Positions 45,658 through 56,941 of a DNA stretch of 64,000 nt are shown piece by piece. How positions within the stretch are numbered: position 1 is the stretch's first letter; every line of letters starts with the position of its first letter. The translations under genes were made by a program, and so were the position numbers. Source of the stretch: Procambarus clarkii (lineage: Eukaryota > Arthropoda > Malacostraca > Decapoda > Cambaridae); the NCBI RefSeq assembly GCF_040958095.1, contig NC_091230.1:8627228-8691227 (forward strand), in the 5' to 3' direction. The notes below the pieces were generated by a model. It did not search any database. It had not been told where the DNA came from and saw nothing but the letters and a program-made list of their open reading frames with translations.

Positions 45658-46780
45658 ATGGCAGAAAAATCCACCATCGACGATCTGGACGATGTTCAGG
45701 CTTTTCTGAACAGGTAGGACTGTCTTGCCAGATTGAAATATCTGGGCAAACAGGAACTTGTACTAGTGAGTGCCTACCTGGAGATCAAGATACGTGCCAG
45801 TGATTCCCGTGTGGAGATCTTGTCCTTCGGCATTTGAAGGCCGAAGAGAAACAGGAAGGTGAGGCACCAGGTACAAAAGAAAGTGAAGAAGTAGCTTCCA
45901 CTGAAAAGGAAGATAAAGGTAGTGACATTGACAGTGATGCAGGTGAGCTAAATATAAGTTTACTTACAGTCAAAATGCGTGCCTTAGAAATAAATCGCGA
46001 GATAGAATGGAAGAAATTAGAAATGGAAAGAGAGAGACAAGAAAAAGAAATGGAGATGAGGCGTTTAGAATTAGAAGAAAAGGAAAAAGAAAGACAAGAA
46101 AGGAAAGAAGAGCGAGAAAAAGAAAGAGAAAGAGAAGAGAAACGAGAAAGAGAAGAAAGAGAAAGAGAAGAGAAACGAGAAAGAGAAGAAAGAGAAAGAG
46201 AAGAACGAGACAGGCAAGAGCGACGAGACAGAGAGGAAAGAGAGAGACAACATGAGCTAGAAGTATTTCGGTTAGGTGGTCGGAGGCCAACAACGGAAAC
46301 CAGTAGTTTCGATCCGGTAAGGAACATCAAAATGGTCCCGAAGTTCAACGAGAAGGAAGTTTCGAAGTGCTTCGCAGCTTTCGAGAAAGTCCCAGCCTCT
46401 TTGGAGTGGCCAAAGGAGAATTGGGCCATCATGATACAGTCCGTCTTGACTGGGAAGGCCCAAGTCGCCTACTCCACGTTGTCCCTTGATGACTCTGGCG
46501 ATTACGACAAGGTGAAGAAGGTAGTGCTCATGGCGTACCAATTGGTACCTGAGGCGTACAGGCAGAAGTTTAGAAACCTGAAGAAGACCTCAGAGCACAC
46601 TTTCACCGAATTCGCGACCATCAAGGAGCGACTTTTCCAGGAATGGTGTGCCTCTCGGAAGGTGGAGACCAAAGAAGACCTCGAGCAGCTCATACTGTTA
46701 GAGGACTTCAAAGACTGTCTGTCTGGAGACCTCAAGACATACTTAGAAGAGCAGCAGGTGGAGACCTTAAGTGTGGCAGC
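45658..46780 (+). pseudogene. Gypsy gag with SCAN-like capsid, two lesions
   Basis: ATG at 45658 (MAEKSTIDDLDDVQAFLNR) runs into a TAG at 45715. The same frame continues to 45837, then a frame change leads into the long frame 45834-46793. That part has a Glu/Arg-rich coiled coil (45960-46260) and then a capsid region with KVPASLEWPKENWAIMIQSV, YQLVPEAYRQKFRNLKK, FTEFA and LLEDFKDCLSGDLKTYLEE. The last pattern is that of the Gmr1-like Gypsy capsid from which the vertebrate SCAN domain is thought to derive. A one-base shift at about 46785 leads into the protease frame. Confidence 0.87.
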
Positions 46781-47607
46781 CACCATTGGCTGAGGAATAC
46801 ATCCTGACGCATAGGCCTTCTGCTAAGTACATCCCGAGGAATTACCCCTGCCGGTTTGACAAACCTCATCAGGAAGAGGAGAGACCCGTCCCACGAAGCG
46901 CTGAGAAGACGCCCCCAAGTAACCCTCGAAGGACTAGTCCTAACAGTCCGAAACACCGGAGTCCGAGGAGGAATATGGTGTGCTGGACTTGTGGGCAGAA
47001 AGGGCATGTAGCTGCTATGTGCCGAGGCAGAAGAGGTAACGGCGCTCGTAGGGAGGTGATGTTGATGAGCTGTGTGACACCACCAGCAGGAAGCCAGTCT
47101 ACGACTACGCAGGAAGGACCAAGTTTGTTCGCCCCTCACACTTCAAGCGGGTACGTAACGAGTGATCACACTGGTAGATCAGTTGTAGTGCTCAGAGATA
47201 GTGGAGCAGCCCAGTCCCTGATCGTGGGTAGCTCGTTACCCGAGGGAGTGAGTGTGGACGGGAGACAAAAGGTTGTCCTGGTTGGGTTTCCTAGGACGCA
47301 GTACATTGCCCCCTTAGTGCCGGTATATCTCGACTTGCCTTACTTCAGCGGCACATGTGCATTGGCAGTAGTCGATACCCTCCCTATAGCTGGGATTGAC
47401 GTGGTACTAGCCAACGACTTGGTGACAGATTGGAGCACCAATCATCCCAAGATTGTGGACGAGTCAGCCGGAACAGCTAGGTCTGAGGTAACAGCAGGTA
47501 GTGGTAATATCCAGGTACAGTCAGACCCGGAATCAGATAAAATGTTTAATCCTTCCTCTCGCCTACAGATTGACGACAGAGTCTACAGTATTCTAGCAGT
47601 CTCCTGA
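46781..47607 (+). CDS. Gypsy zinc knuckle and aspartic protease
   Basis: Continues gag as LAEEYILTHRPSAKYIPRN, then a CCHC knuckle CWTCGQKGHVAAMC (around 46980-47021), then a retropepsin: VVLRDSGAAQSLIVGSSL with the catalytic DSG (D near residue 142 of the frame from 46771), and AGIDVVLANDLVTDW, the conserved C-terminal block. The frame ends at a TGA (47605-47607). One base off, the sequence continues smoothly into the next frame (PESFPDKKHEVMMAETTE), so ancestrally the two were one polyprotein. Confidence 0.85.
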
Positions 47608-47635
47608 ATCGTTTCCCGATAAGAAGCATGAGGTT

Positions 47636-48829
47636 ATGATGGCAGAAACGACTGAGCGAGAAGAGAGGCCTCGTGTGCAAGTACCCACGGATACCAAAGA
47701 GTCTGGAGCGAAGGCGGATGTGTACTTGCGGGATGGCAAGGTACAGCGTTCATTGAACCGGCCAGAGATTCCCCAGACGTCGGAGGTATGTGAAGTATGT
47801 GTGAAGGTTCTAGAGCCCTCTTCGGTCCAAACCAGGCTAATGGATATAGCTGGCTATGGACATTTCAGGCTCATGAAACTTATCCCTGAGTTAACCAAAT
47901 GTTTCTTAGCGGTATTTTGTTTTATTCTCGTGTGTGCTCTCAGTAAGGACCAGTGGACGACCCGACAGATGATGGCTCCCATGAACATCGTGAAGAGATC
48001 CCAGGGATTGGAGATTTGCACTGCGAGTGTTGCAGTCAAAGGAGGGACCTGGAAGGTGATGGTAAATACAGGAGGTACGAGATGTGATATTATGAGTGAC
48101 TGTTTTCGACAGGTTGACACCCCCCGTGTGATTGCTGACCCTGGATGCAGCATTATACGGAACGTTGGTCGACCTGACGGTGGCAGCGCAGACACCATCT
48201 GCGGTGTACCAGCAGCTCTGTTGGAACAAGGTGTGGGCCTAGTAGGCGCGTGTGCAGTAAGTACTGACTTGCTCACTGTCGCAGTCACTCTAAATTATCG
48301 AACCCCTGTATTCCAGGTTCCCGTCTCCCTGAAGGACTACCGGACCGGTACCAGAAATGCCGTCTGTGACCAGCCATCATCGGTGCCACGACACAGGGAA
48401 GTGTCGAGTCGCCCCAGATCGTGTCTACACCGATCCTTACTCGAGACACGTGAGATTATGCTCCAGATTAACATCTCAGTGAGGGTGTGGAATATCACAC
48501 CAGGCAGGTCATCGTCTTCCATCTTAAAGTTCCCTTTGTGCCAGGGTTTCTCCTCAGGACAATTCTGTGGACAAGACAGCCTCACCACTCCAGTTTATAG
48601 TGTACGTGAGTCCATTTGGAGTTGTATCCACATACTAATTTGGTTTGTGTTTTTCTTTTATAGAGACCCAAACCAAATTCCTTTTTGGTGGGGAGGTGTT
48701 ACGGACCCGAGCCCAGCGTCCGAGCACGGAGCAGTGACGACCGTGCCATCTGTGGGTCAGCTCCCGAAACCCCCTCCAAATGGACGGTGCCAACTAGTGA
48801 GGACGAGAAATACCAGCCACAAGGGCTAG
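47636..48829 (+). CDS. Unrecognised 397-residue frame replacing pol in the Gypsy element
   Basis: I do not recognise this protein. It is open over 1194 bp and crosses into the 3' LTR at residue ~354. Visible features: a charged start; Cys-rich SEVCEVCVKVLE (~49-60); a hydrophobic segment CFLAVFCFILVCAL (~89-102); KGGTWKVMVNTGGTRCDIMS (~135-153), which resembles a retropepsin active-site strand with Asn in place of Asp; eight or more Cys between 150 and 330; and a second hydrophobic segment IHILIWFVFFFY (~331-342). No RT, RNase H or integrase motif is present. It could be a captured or relic sequence, a degenerate second protease, or an envelope-like remnant; the frame may also be open by chance. 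Confidence 0.45.
   Translation: MMAETTEREERPRVQVPTDTKESGAKADVYLRDGKVQRSLNRPEIPQTSEVCEVCVKVLEPSSVQTRLMDIAGYGHFRLMKLIPELTKCFLAVFCFILVCALSKDQWTTRQMMAPMNIVKRSQGLEICTASVAVKGGTWKVMVNTGGTRCDIMSDCFRQVDTPRVIADPGCSIIRNVGRPDGGSADTICGVPAALLEQGVGLVGACAVSTDLLTVAVTLNYRTPVFQVPVSLKDYRTGTRNAVCDQPSSVPRHREVSSRPRSCLHRSLLETREIMLQINISVRVWNITPGRSSSSILKFPLCQGFSSGQFCGQDSLTTPVYSVRESIWSCIHILIWFVFFFYRDPNQIPFWWGGVTDPSPASEHGAVTTVPSVGQLPKPPPNGRCQLVRTRNTSHKG
48684..48696 (+). promoter_or_regulatory. Polypurine tract of the Gypsy element
   Basis: TTTGGTGGGGAGG lies directly before TGTTACGG of the 3' LTR. Confidence 0.8.
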
Positions 48830-49715
48830 TTTCCCGTCCTGAACAGCTCATAACACAGCCGCTGCTGACCTCTGGTGAGGTGGAGCTTAGACAGCAACGC
48901 CATCTATGGAGTGGATAGGTGGGCGTTTGTGTCTAAGCCTGTAAGTGAGGTGCCCTAGAGTGTCCCTATTACTGATGACGTGTCTGATTACAGAGTCGAC
49001 CTGGGACTGCTGTAATGAACGTTGGATCAGTCTACCCAAGGCAGCCGTCTTGTCTCCAAGTATTTGCTGCAGCAGCTGTGAGTCACCCCCCGGATGAACA
49101 CTGAGGTGTTAGCCTGCCTGTGACGTGGCAGCTGAGGGATTGTCGTACCCGGGGCTGACTGGTGGAGACGCTTAACCACTGGGGCGTTGTGACGAGGAGA
49201 GTGGTCTGTGGGATCACACGAGGCTCCTGACTAGGACTCGCTACCCTAGTATCGGTCGTGGAGTGGCCTAACCAGCGTTGCTGATTGGAACCTGCCAGCT
49301 ACAGGCTGGATGTGTGGTTGATGGCCTCCACGACGGTGCCCCCAGTGGAACTGTGATTTGGCTGGCCTGTGGCCAGGGTAGACTCAAGAGAATCGAAGGA
49401 TTCGTCGTGAGGCCATAAGAGGACCAAGAGCTTAGCATCGTCTAGCACCGTGGAACACTCCGCGTCTTCAAAGGAAGACCTCATTGTATATTCTAGTGTT
49501 TATACCCCCCCCCCCCCCCGTGTGATCATTTATATACTATTTATGGTGACGGTGATAATTATATTATTAAGTTTTTGCCTTTGTCTCCCTTCCCCTTTAA
49601 TTTACTTGCGTTACGGATCACATCCCTTGAAAGCCACTACTAGCTTGGGGCCGGATACCTTACCTCTAACAACATCAGAGAAAGAACCTGGTTGCGACCC
49701 GAGAGGGCCGTAACA
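48697..49715 (+). repeat. Gypsy 3' LTR
   Basis: Same ends and length as the 5' LTR, followed by the target duplication GCTAT (49716-49720). Confidence 0.93.
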
Positions 49716-49720
49716 GCTAT

Positions 49721-51650
49721 ACAAATATTTCAATTTACGGCTGTCAGCAGACTGTTCATTATAGCCTAAATTCAATCCATAATTACTGATTCACTCAAGT
49801 CAGTGGATTCATTAACATTTTAGGATCCAGTATACTAATACAAATTGCTGATCCCATACTAATTAATCATTACTAACCCTGATAACATTAGACTCCACAA
49901 TTAGGAAGTACATTCAGGTGTTAAATATTATTTACGGCAGTAGAATACTTGCCAAACACAATTAATTCTCTTGTGTTCAATTAATTTCTTATATACATAA
50001 TTTCATATCACAGACAGTCACCTTGACGTCAGTATAGACAGCTGCCGCTCAGCTGCTTCCCTCGCTTGGCAGGAGCTATGGGACTACACAGCTGGTACCA
50101 GAATTAACATCAGTCCTGAGACACTGTATACATTACATAATAATGAGTACTCACATTACCACTCTCTTTATATTTATTCCCCCGGTCACAGCCTCACTTG
50201 CTGAAGAACACCTAGCTCGCTCCTACGTGCGTCGACTAGGTGTGGCCCTAGGGAGTGTGGCCAAGGCATGTACCATAGCGTGGCCCAAGGGGGTGGCTAA
50301 GGCATGTGGCTAGGACATGTGGCCACCGCATGGCCCTAAAAGGTGGCCACGGAGTAGCGAAAGACGGTCGCCGCCCCCACCCAGGACGAGGTGGCGCGCG
50401 AGGTGGCTTGTGTGGCCTACAGGCGTGTGGCCGTCGCATGGCCCCACGGTGTCTGGCCAGGGGAGCGGGGCGCGGCGCACAACTGGGGTTGCATCAGGCT
50501 GGCTGGAGGCCTCAAGCGTACACAACGTGGGTGGAAGATTCACTCACACGCCCACACACACACCACGAGCAGGCTTGCACATATACCGGGTATGATAATG
50601 GTGGGCGATACAACATGGCAAGGTGGAATTTCAAGGTCCAACAGGGCATGTCATTTCCGAAATATTACGCTCCCATGAACACTAGGTAGCCCTGCCCAAT
50701 TCCACCACTTGCCAGTTATCATAGAGTAGATAACTCATCAGATGTGAGCAACAGCATCTGATACACCACGAGGCCTGCCTGGGGCCTTATGGGTGACCAC
50801 TGTCATCTAGAGTCCTTCACGGTTCCTTCCTTACTCCTTGGAACAAGACCACGCAAATTGGATCCAGACACGATCCACGATGGCAGGATTACCGTGCGCG
50901 ATGAGTAATAAGGATGACAGCGATTAACGGTGGTGGAGGTGGCAGAAATGCCACCCCCCACCCAGGAACTCCTTGTCCACACAATCGCCGGTCCAAGACT
51001 GCCTTTTGGCGGGCTAGGGGACTCAAAAGATGCCCGTCTCCCCCGATCTTGTCTTGACCAATCAGAGCAAAGCCGGCACAGCCTATCGTGCCACTACGAA
51101 TCACAGCCTTTCGCGCCTAAACATCACCTCAAGGCTGAGGTGCCTGGACAAATCACAGACGAGACGCCTTGAGACGTCCCGTTACGTCACAAGGCGGGGG
51201 AGGCCTAGGTTGGGGAGGCGACGTTCACCCCAATGTCCCCCCACCCCTCACTAGCCAACCGTTGGCTAGTGAAGTACCCACCTGCACCTCACACTCCACA
51301 AAGTCCCTTTCCTAGAAAACAGGATTAATTCTCTAACTCTCTCTACAGAGCAGTCACAGACTCATGGCTAGTCTTAAAAGATAGCCCTAAGCATAAGCTT
51401 TCTTCCAACACCACACAAGTGCTGTTAATGTGAAAACTTCTTGGTCTAGAGTCCTAGAGCGATTCTAGCCAAATCAGAAAACTAGCTGAGGAAATCTAGA
51501 AAACTAGCTGAGGAAATTTCCATTCCCTCACATATAGGTAGTACAGCGTACCACAGACCAGCATATAATATATATCTAAGCTTTCGGGATGGTTTGTTTT
51601 AGGTGATTCTTCGCTTTAAAAAAAAACACCGATGCAATTTGCGTGTTGTG
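49721..51650. other. Unassigned region with GC-rich repeat block
   Basis: 49721-50230 is AT-rich and may continue the BEL-like leader broken at 44299. 50240-50460 is GC-rich with degenerate GTGGCC/GCATGTGGC repeats (GTGGCCAAGGCATG, GTGGCTAAGGCATG, GTGGCTAGGACATG). Overlapping open frames here on both strands lack any recognisable domain and are probably a composition effect. 50700-51640 shows no feature I can support beyond a direct repeat AAACTAGCTGAGGAAAT at 51478 and 51498. Confidence 0.4.
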
Positions 51651-51654
51651 GACC

Positions 51655-51870
51655 ACTTTCCAAACCAACCCATTCTGGCGAGCATTCCCAACGTCAAGAA
51701 ACTGTCGTACTAAAGTGCCCCCTTATCCTAACTTACCAGAGAACCCAAAACAGAAAATGGAACAGTGTATCAATTTCGCGAGCCGCTGCCATTTTCTAGT
51801 ACGACGATTTATTGCCTCAAGTGGACTATACGTCAAAATGACACGATCTATTAGGAGGACGAGTTCAACA
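51655..51870 (+). repeat. Dispersed repeat, copy 1
   Basis: Diverged match to 63040-63245. Shared landmarks are CAAACTGTCGTACTAAAGTGC-type sequence, CCAGAGAACCCAAAACAGAAAA versus CCAGAGGACCCAAATCAGAAAA, and ACGTCAAA-TGAC-TCTATTAG. The frame 51643-51999 read across it is not conserved in the second copy. Confidence 0.7.
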
Positions 51871-51884
51871 ACGTGGAGAAAAGT

Positions 51885-53880
51885 ACGTCAGACTGATGCA
51901 GGTGGTACAAAAGATACACCAACGCAGTCATCCCGTAGTACAATAGGTACAGCATCAGAAACCAAGCCGTGGTACAAGAGGTACAGCACCAGTAACTAAG
52001 TCGTGGTACAAGAGGTACAGCATCGGTAACTAAGCCCTGGAAAAAGAGGTACAGCATCAGTAACTAAGCCGTGCTACAAGAGGTACAGCAACAGTAACTA
52101 ACCGGTGGTACAGCAGCAGTAACTAACCCGTGGTTCTGCATCAAAGACTAAGCCGTGGTACAAGAGGTACATCATCAGTAACTAAGCCGTGGTACAAGAG
52201 GTACAGCATCAGTAACTAAGCTATGGTACAGCATCAGTAACTAAGCCGTGGTACAGCATCAGTAACTAAGCCGTGGTACAAGAGGTACAGCAACAGTAAC
52301 TAACCGGTGGTACAGCAGCAGTAACTAACCCGTGGTTCTGCATCAAAGACTAAGCCGTGGTACAAGAGGTACATCATCAGTAACTAAGCCGTGGTACAAG
52401 AGGTACAGCATCAGTAACTAAGCCGTGGTACAAGAGGTACAGCATCAGTAACTACGCCGTGGTACAAGAGGTACAGCATCAGTAACTACGCCGTGGTACA
52501 AGAGGTACAGCATCAGTAACTACGCCGTGGTACAAGAGGTACAGCATCAGTAACTAAGCCGTGGTACAAGAGGTACATCATCAGTAACTAAGCCGTGGTA
52601 CAAGAGGTACATCATCAGTAACTAAGCCGTGGTACAAGAGGTACAGCATCAGTAACTACGCCGTGGTACAAGAGGTACAGCATCAGTAACTAAGCCGTGG
52701 TACAAGAGGTACATCATCAGTAACTAAGCCGTGGTACAAGAGGTACAGCATCAGTAACTACGTCGTGGTACAAGAGGTACAGCATCAGTAACTAAGCCGT
52801 GGTACAAGAGGTACATCATCAGTAACTAAGCCGTGGTACAAGAGGTACAGCATCAGTAACTAAGCCATGGTACAAGAGGTACAGCATCAGTAACTACGCC
52901 GTGGTACAAGAGGTACAGCATCAGTAACTACGCCGTGGTACAAGAGGTACAGCATCAGTAACTAAGCCGTGGTACAAGAGGTACAGCATCAGTAACTACG
53001 CCGTGGTACAAGAGGTACAGCACCTGTAACTAAGCCGTGGTACAAGAGGTACAGCATCAGTAACTAAGCCGTGGTACAAGACGTACAGTATCAGTAACTA
53101 AGCCGTGGTACAAGAGGTACAGCATCAGTAACTAAGCCGTGGTACAAGAGGTACAGCATCAGTAACTACGCCTTGGTACAAGAGATACAGCATCAGTAAC
53201 TACGCCGTGGTACAAAAGGTACAGCATCAGTAACTAAGCCGTGGTACAAGAGGTACAGCATCAGTAACTAAGCCGTGGTACAAGAGGTACAGCATCAGTA
53301 ACTAAGCCGTGGTACAAGACGTACAGCATCAGTAACTAAGCCGTGGTACAAGAGGTACAGCATCAGTAACTACGCCGTGGTACAAGACGTACAGCATCAG
53401 TAACTAAGCCGTGGTACAGCATCAGTAACTACGCCGTGGTACAAGAGGTACAGCATCAGTAACTAAGCCGTGGTACAAGAGGTACAGCATCAGTAACTAA
53501 GCCGTGGTACAAGAGGTACAGCATCAGTAACTAAGCCGTGGTACAAGAGGTACAGCATCAGTAACTAAGCCGTGGTACAAGAGGTACAGCATCAGTAACT
53601 ACACCTTGGTACAAGAGATACAGCATCAGTAACTAAGCCGTGGTACAAGAGGTACAGCATCAGTAACTACGCCTTGGTACAAGAGGTACAGCATCAGTAA
53701 CTACGCCTTGGTACAAGAGATACAGCATCAGTAACTAAGCCGTGGTACAAGAGGTACAGCATCAGTAACTACGCCTTGGTACAAGAGGTACAGCATCAGT
53801 AACTAAGCCGTGGTACAAGAGGTACAGCATCAGTAACTAAGCCGTGGTACAAGAGGTACAGCATCAGTAACTACGCCGTG
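51885..53880. repeat. 34-bp minisatellite, about 2 kb
   Basis: Roughly 55-60 units of GCCGTGGTACAAGAGGTACA + GCATCAGTAACTAA. Variation is concentrated at a few sites: CTAA/CTAC before GCC, GTACAGC/GTACATC, and CCGTGG/CCTTGG. Some units lack the inner AAGAGGTACA (24-bp form). A composite block starting at 52081 recurs at 52283, a 202-bp internal duplication. Every unit carries TAA, so it is not coding in that frame. Confidence 0.97.
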
Positions 53881-53889
53881 TTCAGAGTA

Positions 53890-54165
53890 GGATATGATTC
53901 TCGAGGTTAACTTGAGATGATTTCTGGGCTTAGTGTTCCCGCGGCCCGGTCCTCGACAAGGCCTCCCTTTTTGTTACACATCCCCAGGAAGCAGCCCATA
54001 GCAGCTGTGTGACTCCCAGGTACCTATTTACGTTAGGTGAACAGAAGCACCAGAGTGAAAGAAACTGCACATTTGTTTCTGCCCTCAGCCTGGGATATAA
54101 CCCAGATCGTTAGGACTACGAAACCGGATCACTGTCCTCTCAGCCATCACGCCTCCTTGCTGCAA
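53890..54165 (-). mobile_element. tRNA-derived SINE with conserved decapod-type body
   Basis: Minus-strand head: TGATGGCTGAGAGGACAGTG as A-box region and CTGGGTTATATCCCAGG around a weakened B box. The body includes CACATCCCCAGGAAGCAGCCC and CCCAGGTACCTATTTACGTT, shared with 63851-63915. It is joined to a GAGGTTAACTTGAGATGATT…GCGGCCCGGTCCTCGACAAG block (53910-53965), a sequence I recall as very common in decapods and also seen at 59500-59580. Confidence 0.75.
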
Positions 54166-55952
54166 CTAATGCCAGTTTACTGACAAAAAATTCTTACTTA
54201 TTTAATTCATCATTTACTTTCAATATTTTTTTTATATATACTATCATTTACTGAAGACCTTAATTTATAGTGAATAATATATAATAGCTATTGTTTGTTT
54301 TGTAAGTGATTTTAAAAACTTTTCATAATTATGAATGGACTGTTAAAAAAAATTGTTTTTATTTATCTGTTTATTAAAATAGTTACAATTTTGGTATAAT
54401 AACATAGGAACATATGAATCAATGTAACTGCAGAACACCTATTGGCCAACACGTGGCAGCTCCTAAGTAGGAGAGATCGTGTGAATGTCAACTATTTTTT
54501 TTAGAGATTATAGCTCCTGGACCTAGGTCTTACTACTTTTAAAGAGTTGTATTTTATAGTAGTAAATTCCCATTCTTTCTAGTTCATCGAATCGTAGTTA
54601 GACGATTTTTTTAACCATGGAGGTAACATTTAAACCATGTTTTCTTTTTTTTACCTCTATAGTCACACTTCAGTTTTTTGCAGTGACTTAAAGAGTCATT
54701 ATTACAGGTGTAATAATTTACAGTCGTGATTCTGTTTTACTAAGTTCACTGCTACTTATTTTTAGGGGACCAGTAGATTGTTTTTTTAAAAGTTGTTCAA
54801 TGTCAACCAATATTTCTTTACTAGTTGTATATGAAAAGGGCTGCAATTGTTCCAAGTTTCAGTACTGCAGCCTAAATAGAAAAGGAGATTTTTTTTTTTC
54901 AACGAATATGACACATTTTCAAGTGTGTAAATACAACCACATGTTATAGATATGACACTCAGATATGGCAATACCTGAGATATTTCAGATATGACAATAT
55001 GATATGATATTCTATGACACATTAGCATATAATAAAGGATCTGAGGCCGGGAATTTTTCAAAACATGTTTACTTTTCGTAATACGAATAGTCAAAGTTGC
55101 CCCCCAAAAATATGCAAATGTAACATGTTTATTGATATTATAAAATCAATAAATGAACTTAGGAATAAATGCTGGCTCTATATTTTAGAGACAAACTTTA
55201 CATATTGGGTGTAAGTTTCATGTAAATTAAATAAAAAATGAAAGAGTTATATGAACATTTATGTTGCTTGAAATAACTAAGTAAAAAATATAGTCTAAGG
55301 TGCTGCCATCTGTAGCTGAGGTTGACATCAACGAATTTCCTCCAAAATTGGTACCCTTACAGATAGGCTTACTTGAAGTCAGGATGTATAAGTTCAATGC
55401 AAATCGTCCGATAAACAAATAAGAAAAAAAAGTAGAAAATTGATTTAATAAAAATAATTATATATTTATTAATATATGCTATTGTGATAGCTGAGAGTCA
55501 TAGACATGATTTTAGTTGACACTTGTGTTTGATAATCATTTTTGACCATTTTAGAAAATTTTTGACACCTACTTCAATATTTTTTTCTCCCTTCCTATTT
55601 ATTACTACGATGCTGAGACTTGGACCAGATGAAACCCTTTTCATATACAACTCGTTACAAAAGTTTATTGAAATCGAACTATTTTAATTTTTGACTCTAT
55701 TGGCCCCTTTACGATTTCACTGTGTCATACTTTGTCAGACTACTCAATATACTTTTTTTTCAAATAAAGTTTACATAAAGTTTTCCTGCAGCACTTCACA
55801 CTACATATGATAATCCACTTTCAAATAATAATAATTCATTTGACTAATACTATTTTTTATCTCTCACATAAATTACATGATAGAAAAAAATTCACCTCAA
55901 CTTTTTTTTACCCCATTCGTTCATACTCTTCTGTAAGAATTCGTGTGCTGTG
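54166..55952. other. AT-rich region with a CR1 scrap and a large inverted repeat
   Basis: 54405-54475 is a minus-strand 3' end scrap of the CR1-like family (AACTGCAGAACACCTATTGGCC, GGCAGCTCCTA). 54786-54930 and 55555-55700 are diverged reverse complements (AGTTGTATATGAAAAGGGCT faces AACCCTTTTCATATACAACT), which would make a ~0.9-kb element with long inverted ends. The ORFs at 54786-55094 and 55227-55418 have no recognisable domain and the first overlaps an arm. Otherwise nothing seen. Confidence 0.5.
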
Positions 55953-56941
55953 TGTTACGGCCCTCTTGGGTCGCAACTGGGTTCTTTCTCGTAGTAGTGG
56001 CTTTCAAGGGGTGTGCTCTGTAACGCAAGTAAATTAAAGGGGAAGGGATAAAACTGCACTTAAACTTAATATATATATTCACCACCACCAATAAATAAAT
56101 ATATAAACTGTCACACGCTGTTACTATTACTACACTTATTTATAATCCCTTGTCTTCCTCCGAAGACTCAGGACGTTTCACGGTGCTCAACGATGCTTAG
56201 CCCTTGGTCCTCTTGTCGTGGCCTCTCGATTAATCCTTGGATTCTCGTAAACGAGTCTACCCTGGCCACAGGCCAGCCAAATCACCGTCCCACTGGGTGC
56301 ACCGTCGTGGAGGCCGTCAACCACAAATCCAGCCTGTAGCTGGCAGGTTCCAATCAGCAACGCTGCGTAGGCCACTCCACGACCGATACTAGGGTTGCGA
56401 GCCCTAGGCAGGAGCCTCGTGTGATTCCACAGATCACTCTCCTCACCACAACACCCCAGTGGCTAGTCTTCTCCACTAGTCAGCCCCGGGTACGACAATC
56501 CTCAACTGCCACGTCACAGGCAGGCTAACACAACAGTGTTCATCTGGGGGGGTGACTCACAGCTTCTACAGCAAATGCGTGGAGGTTCTACAGCTGTCTT
56601 GGGTAGACTGATCCAACGTTTATTACAGCAGTACCAGGTCGACTCTGTAATCATACACGTCATCAGTACTAGGGACACTCTAGGGCACCTCACTTACAGG
56701 CTTAGATGCAAACGCCCACCTATCCACTCCATAGATGGCGTGGCTGTCTAAGCGTCACCTCACCAGAGGTCAGCAGTGGCTGTGTTATGAGCTGATCAGG
56801 ACGGGAAACTAGCCCTTGTGGCTGGTATTTCTCGTCCTCACTAGATGGCGTCGTCCATTTGGAGGGGGTTTCGGGAGCTGACCCACAGATGGCGTGGTCG
56901 TCACTGCTCCGGGCTCGGACGCTGGACTCGGGTCCGTAACA
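55953..56941 (-). mobile_element. Solo Gypsy LTR with target duplication CTGTG
   Basis: 989 bp, TGTTACGG to CCGTAACA, minus strand, same family as 44300-49715. Flanked by CTGTG at 55948-55952 and 56942-56946. A solo LTR of this kind arises by recombination between the two LTRs of a full element. The recurrent small ORF at 56720-56989 is LTR sequence, not a gene. Confidence 0.94.

Larger units (their letters stand above)
44300..49715 (+). mobile_element. Complete Gypsy element (SCAN-related gag) lacking RT and integrase
   Basis: 5' LTR 44300-45318 and 3' LTR 48697-49715 are each 1019 bp, bounded by TGTTACGG and CCGTAACA, with target duplication GCTAT at 44295-44299 and 49716-49720. Internal order: primer-binding site, gag, zinc knuckle, aspartic protease, then a 397-codon frame of unknown nature where pol should be, then a polypurine tract. 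The LTRs differ at about 25 sites by eye, mostly transitions. It inserted into the leader of a BEL-like element. Solo or partial LTRs of the family lie at 1, 41852 and 55953. Confidence 0.93.

Noticed and set aside
45970-46293. Leu/Phe/Ser-rich antisense frames
   Set aside because: Shadow of the Glu/Arg-rich coiled coil of gag on the other strand.
47636-48829. Reading the unknown frame as a retroviral-type envelope
   Set aside because: It has two hydrophobic segments and Cys, but no signal peptide at the start, no recognisable cleavage site or fusion region, and the second segment lies almost against the LTR. Kept only as unknown.
44291-49713. Repeated small ORFs (for example at 44291, 48685, 44902, 49299, 56720)
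   Set aside because: The same LTR stretch repeated; conservation follows from recent LTR copying, not from coding.
50240-50690. Several overlapping open frames on both strands
   Set aside because: GC-rich degenerate repeat with few stops; no frame shows a domain or a credible gene structure.
51885-53880. CRISPR-like array of 34-bp repeats
   Set aside because: Repeats are directly abutting with no spacers, and the surroundings are animal transposons.
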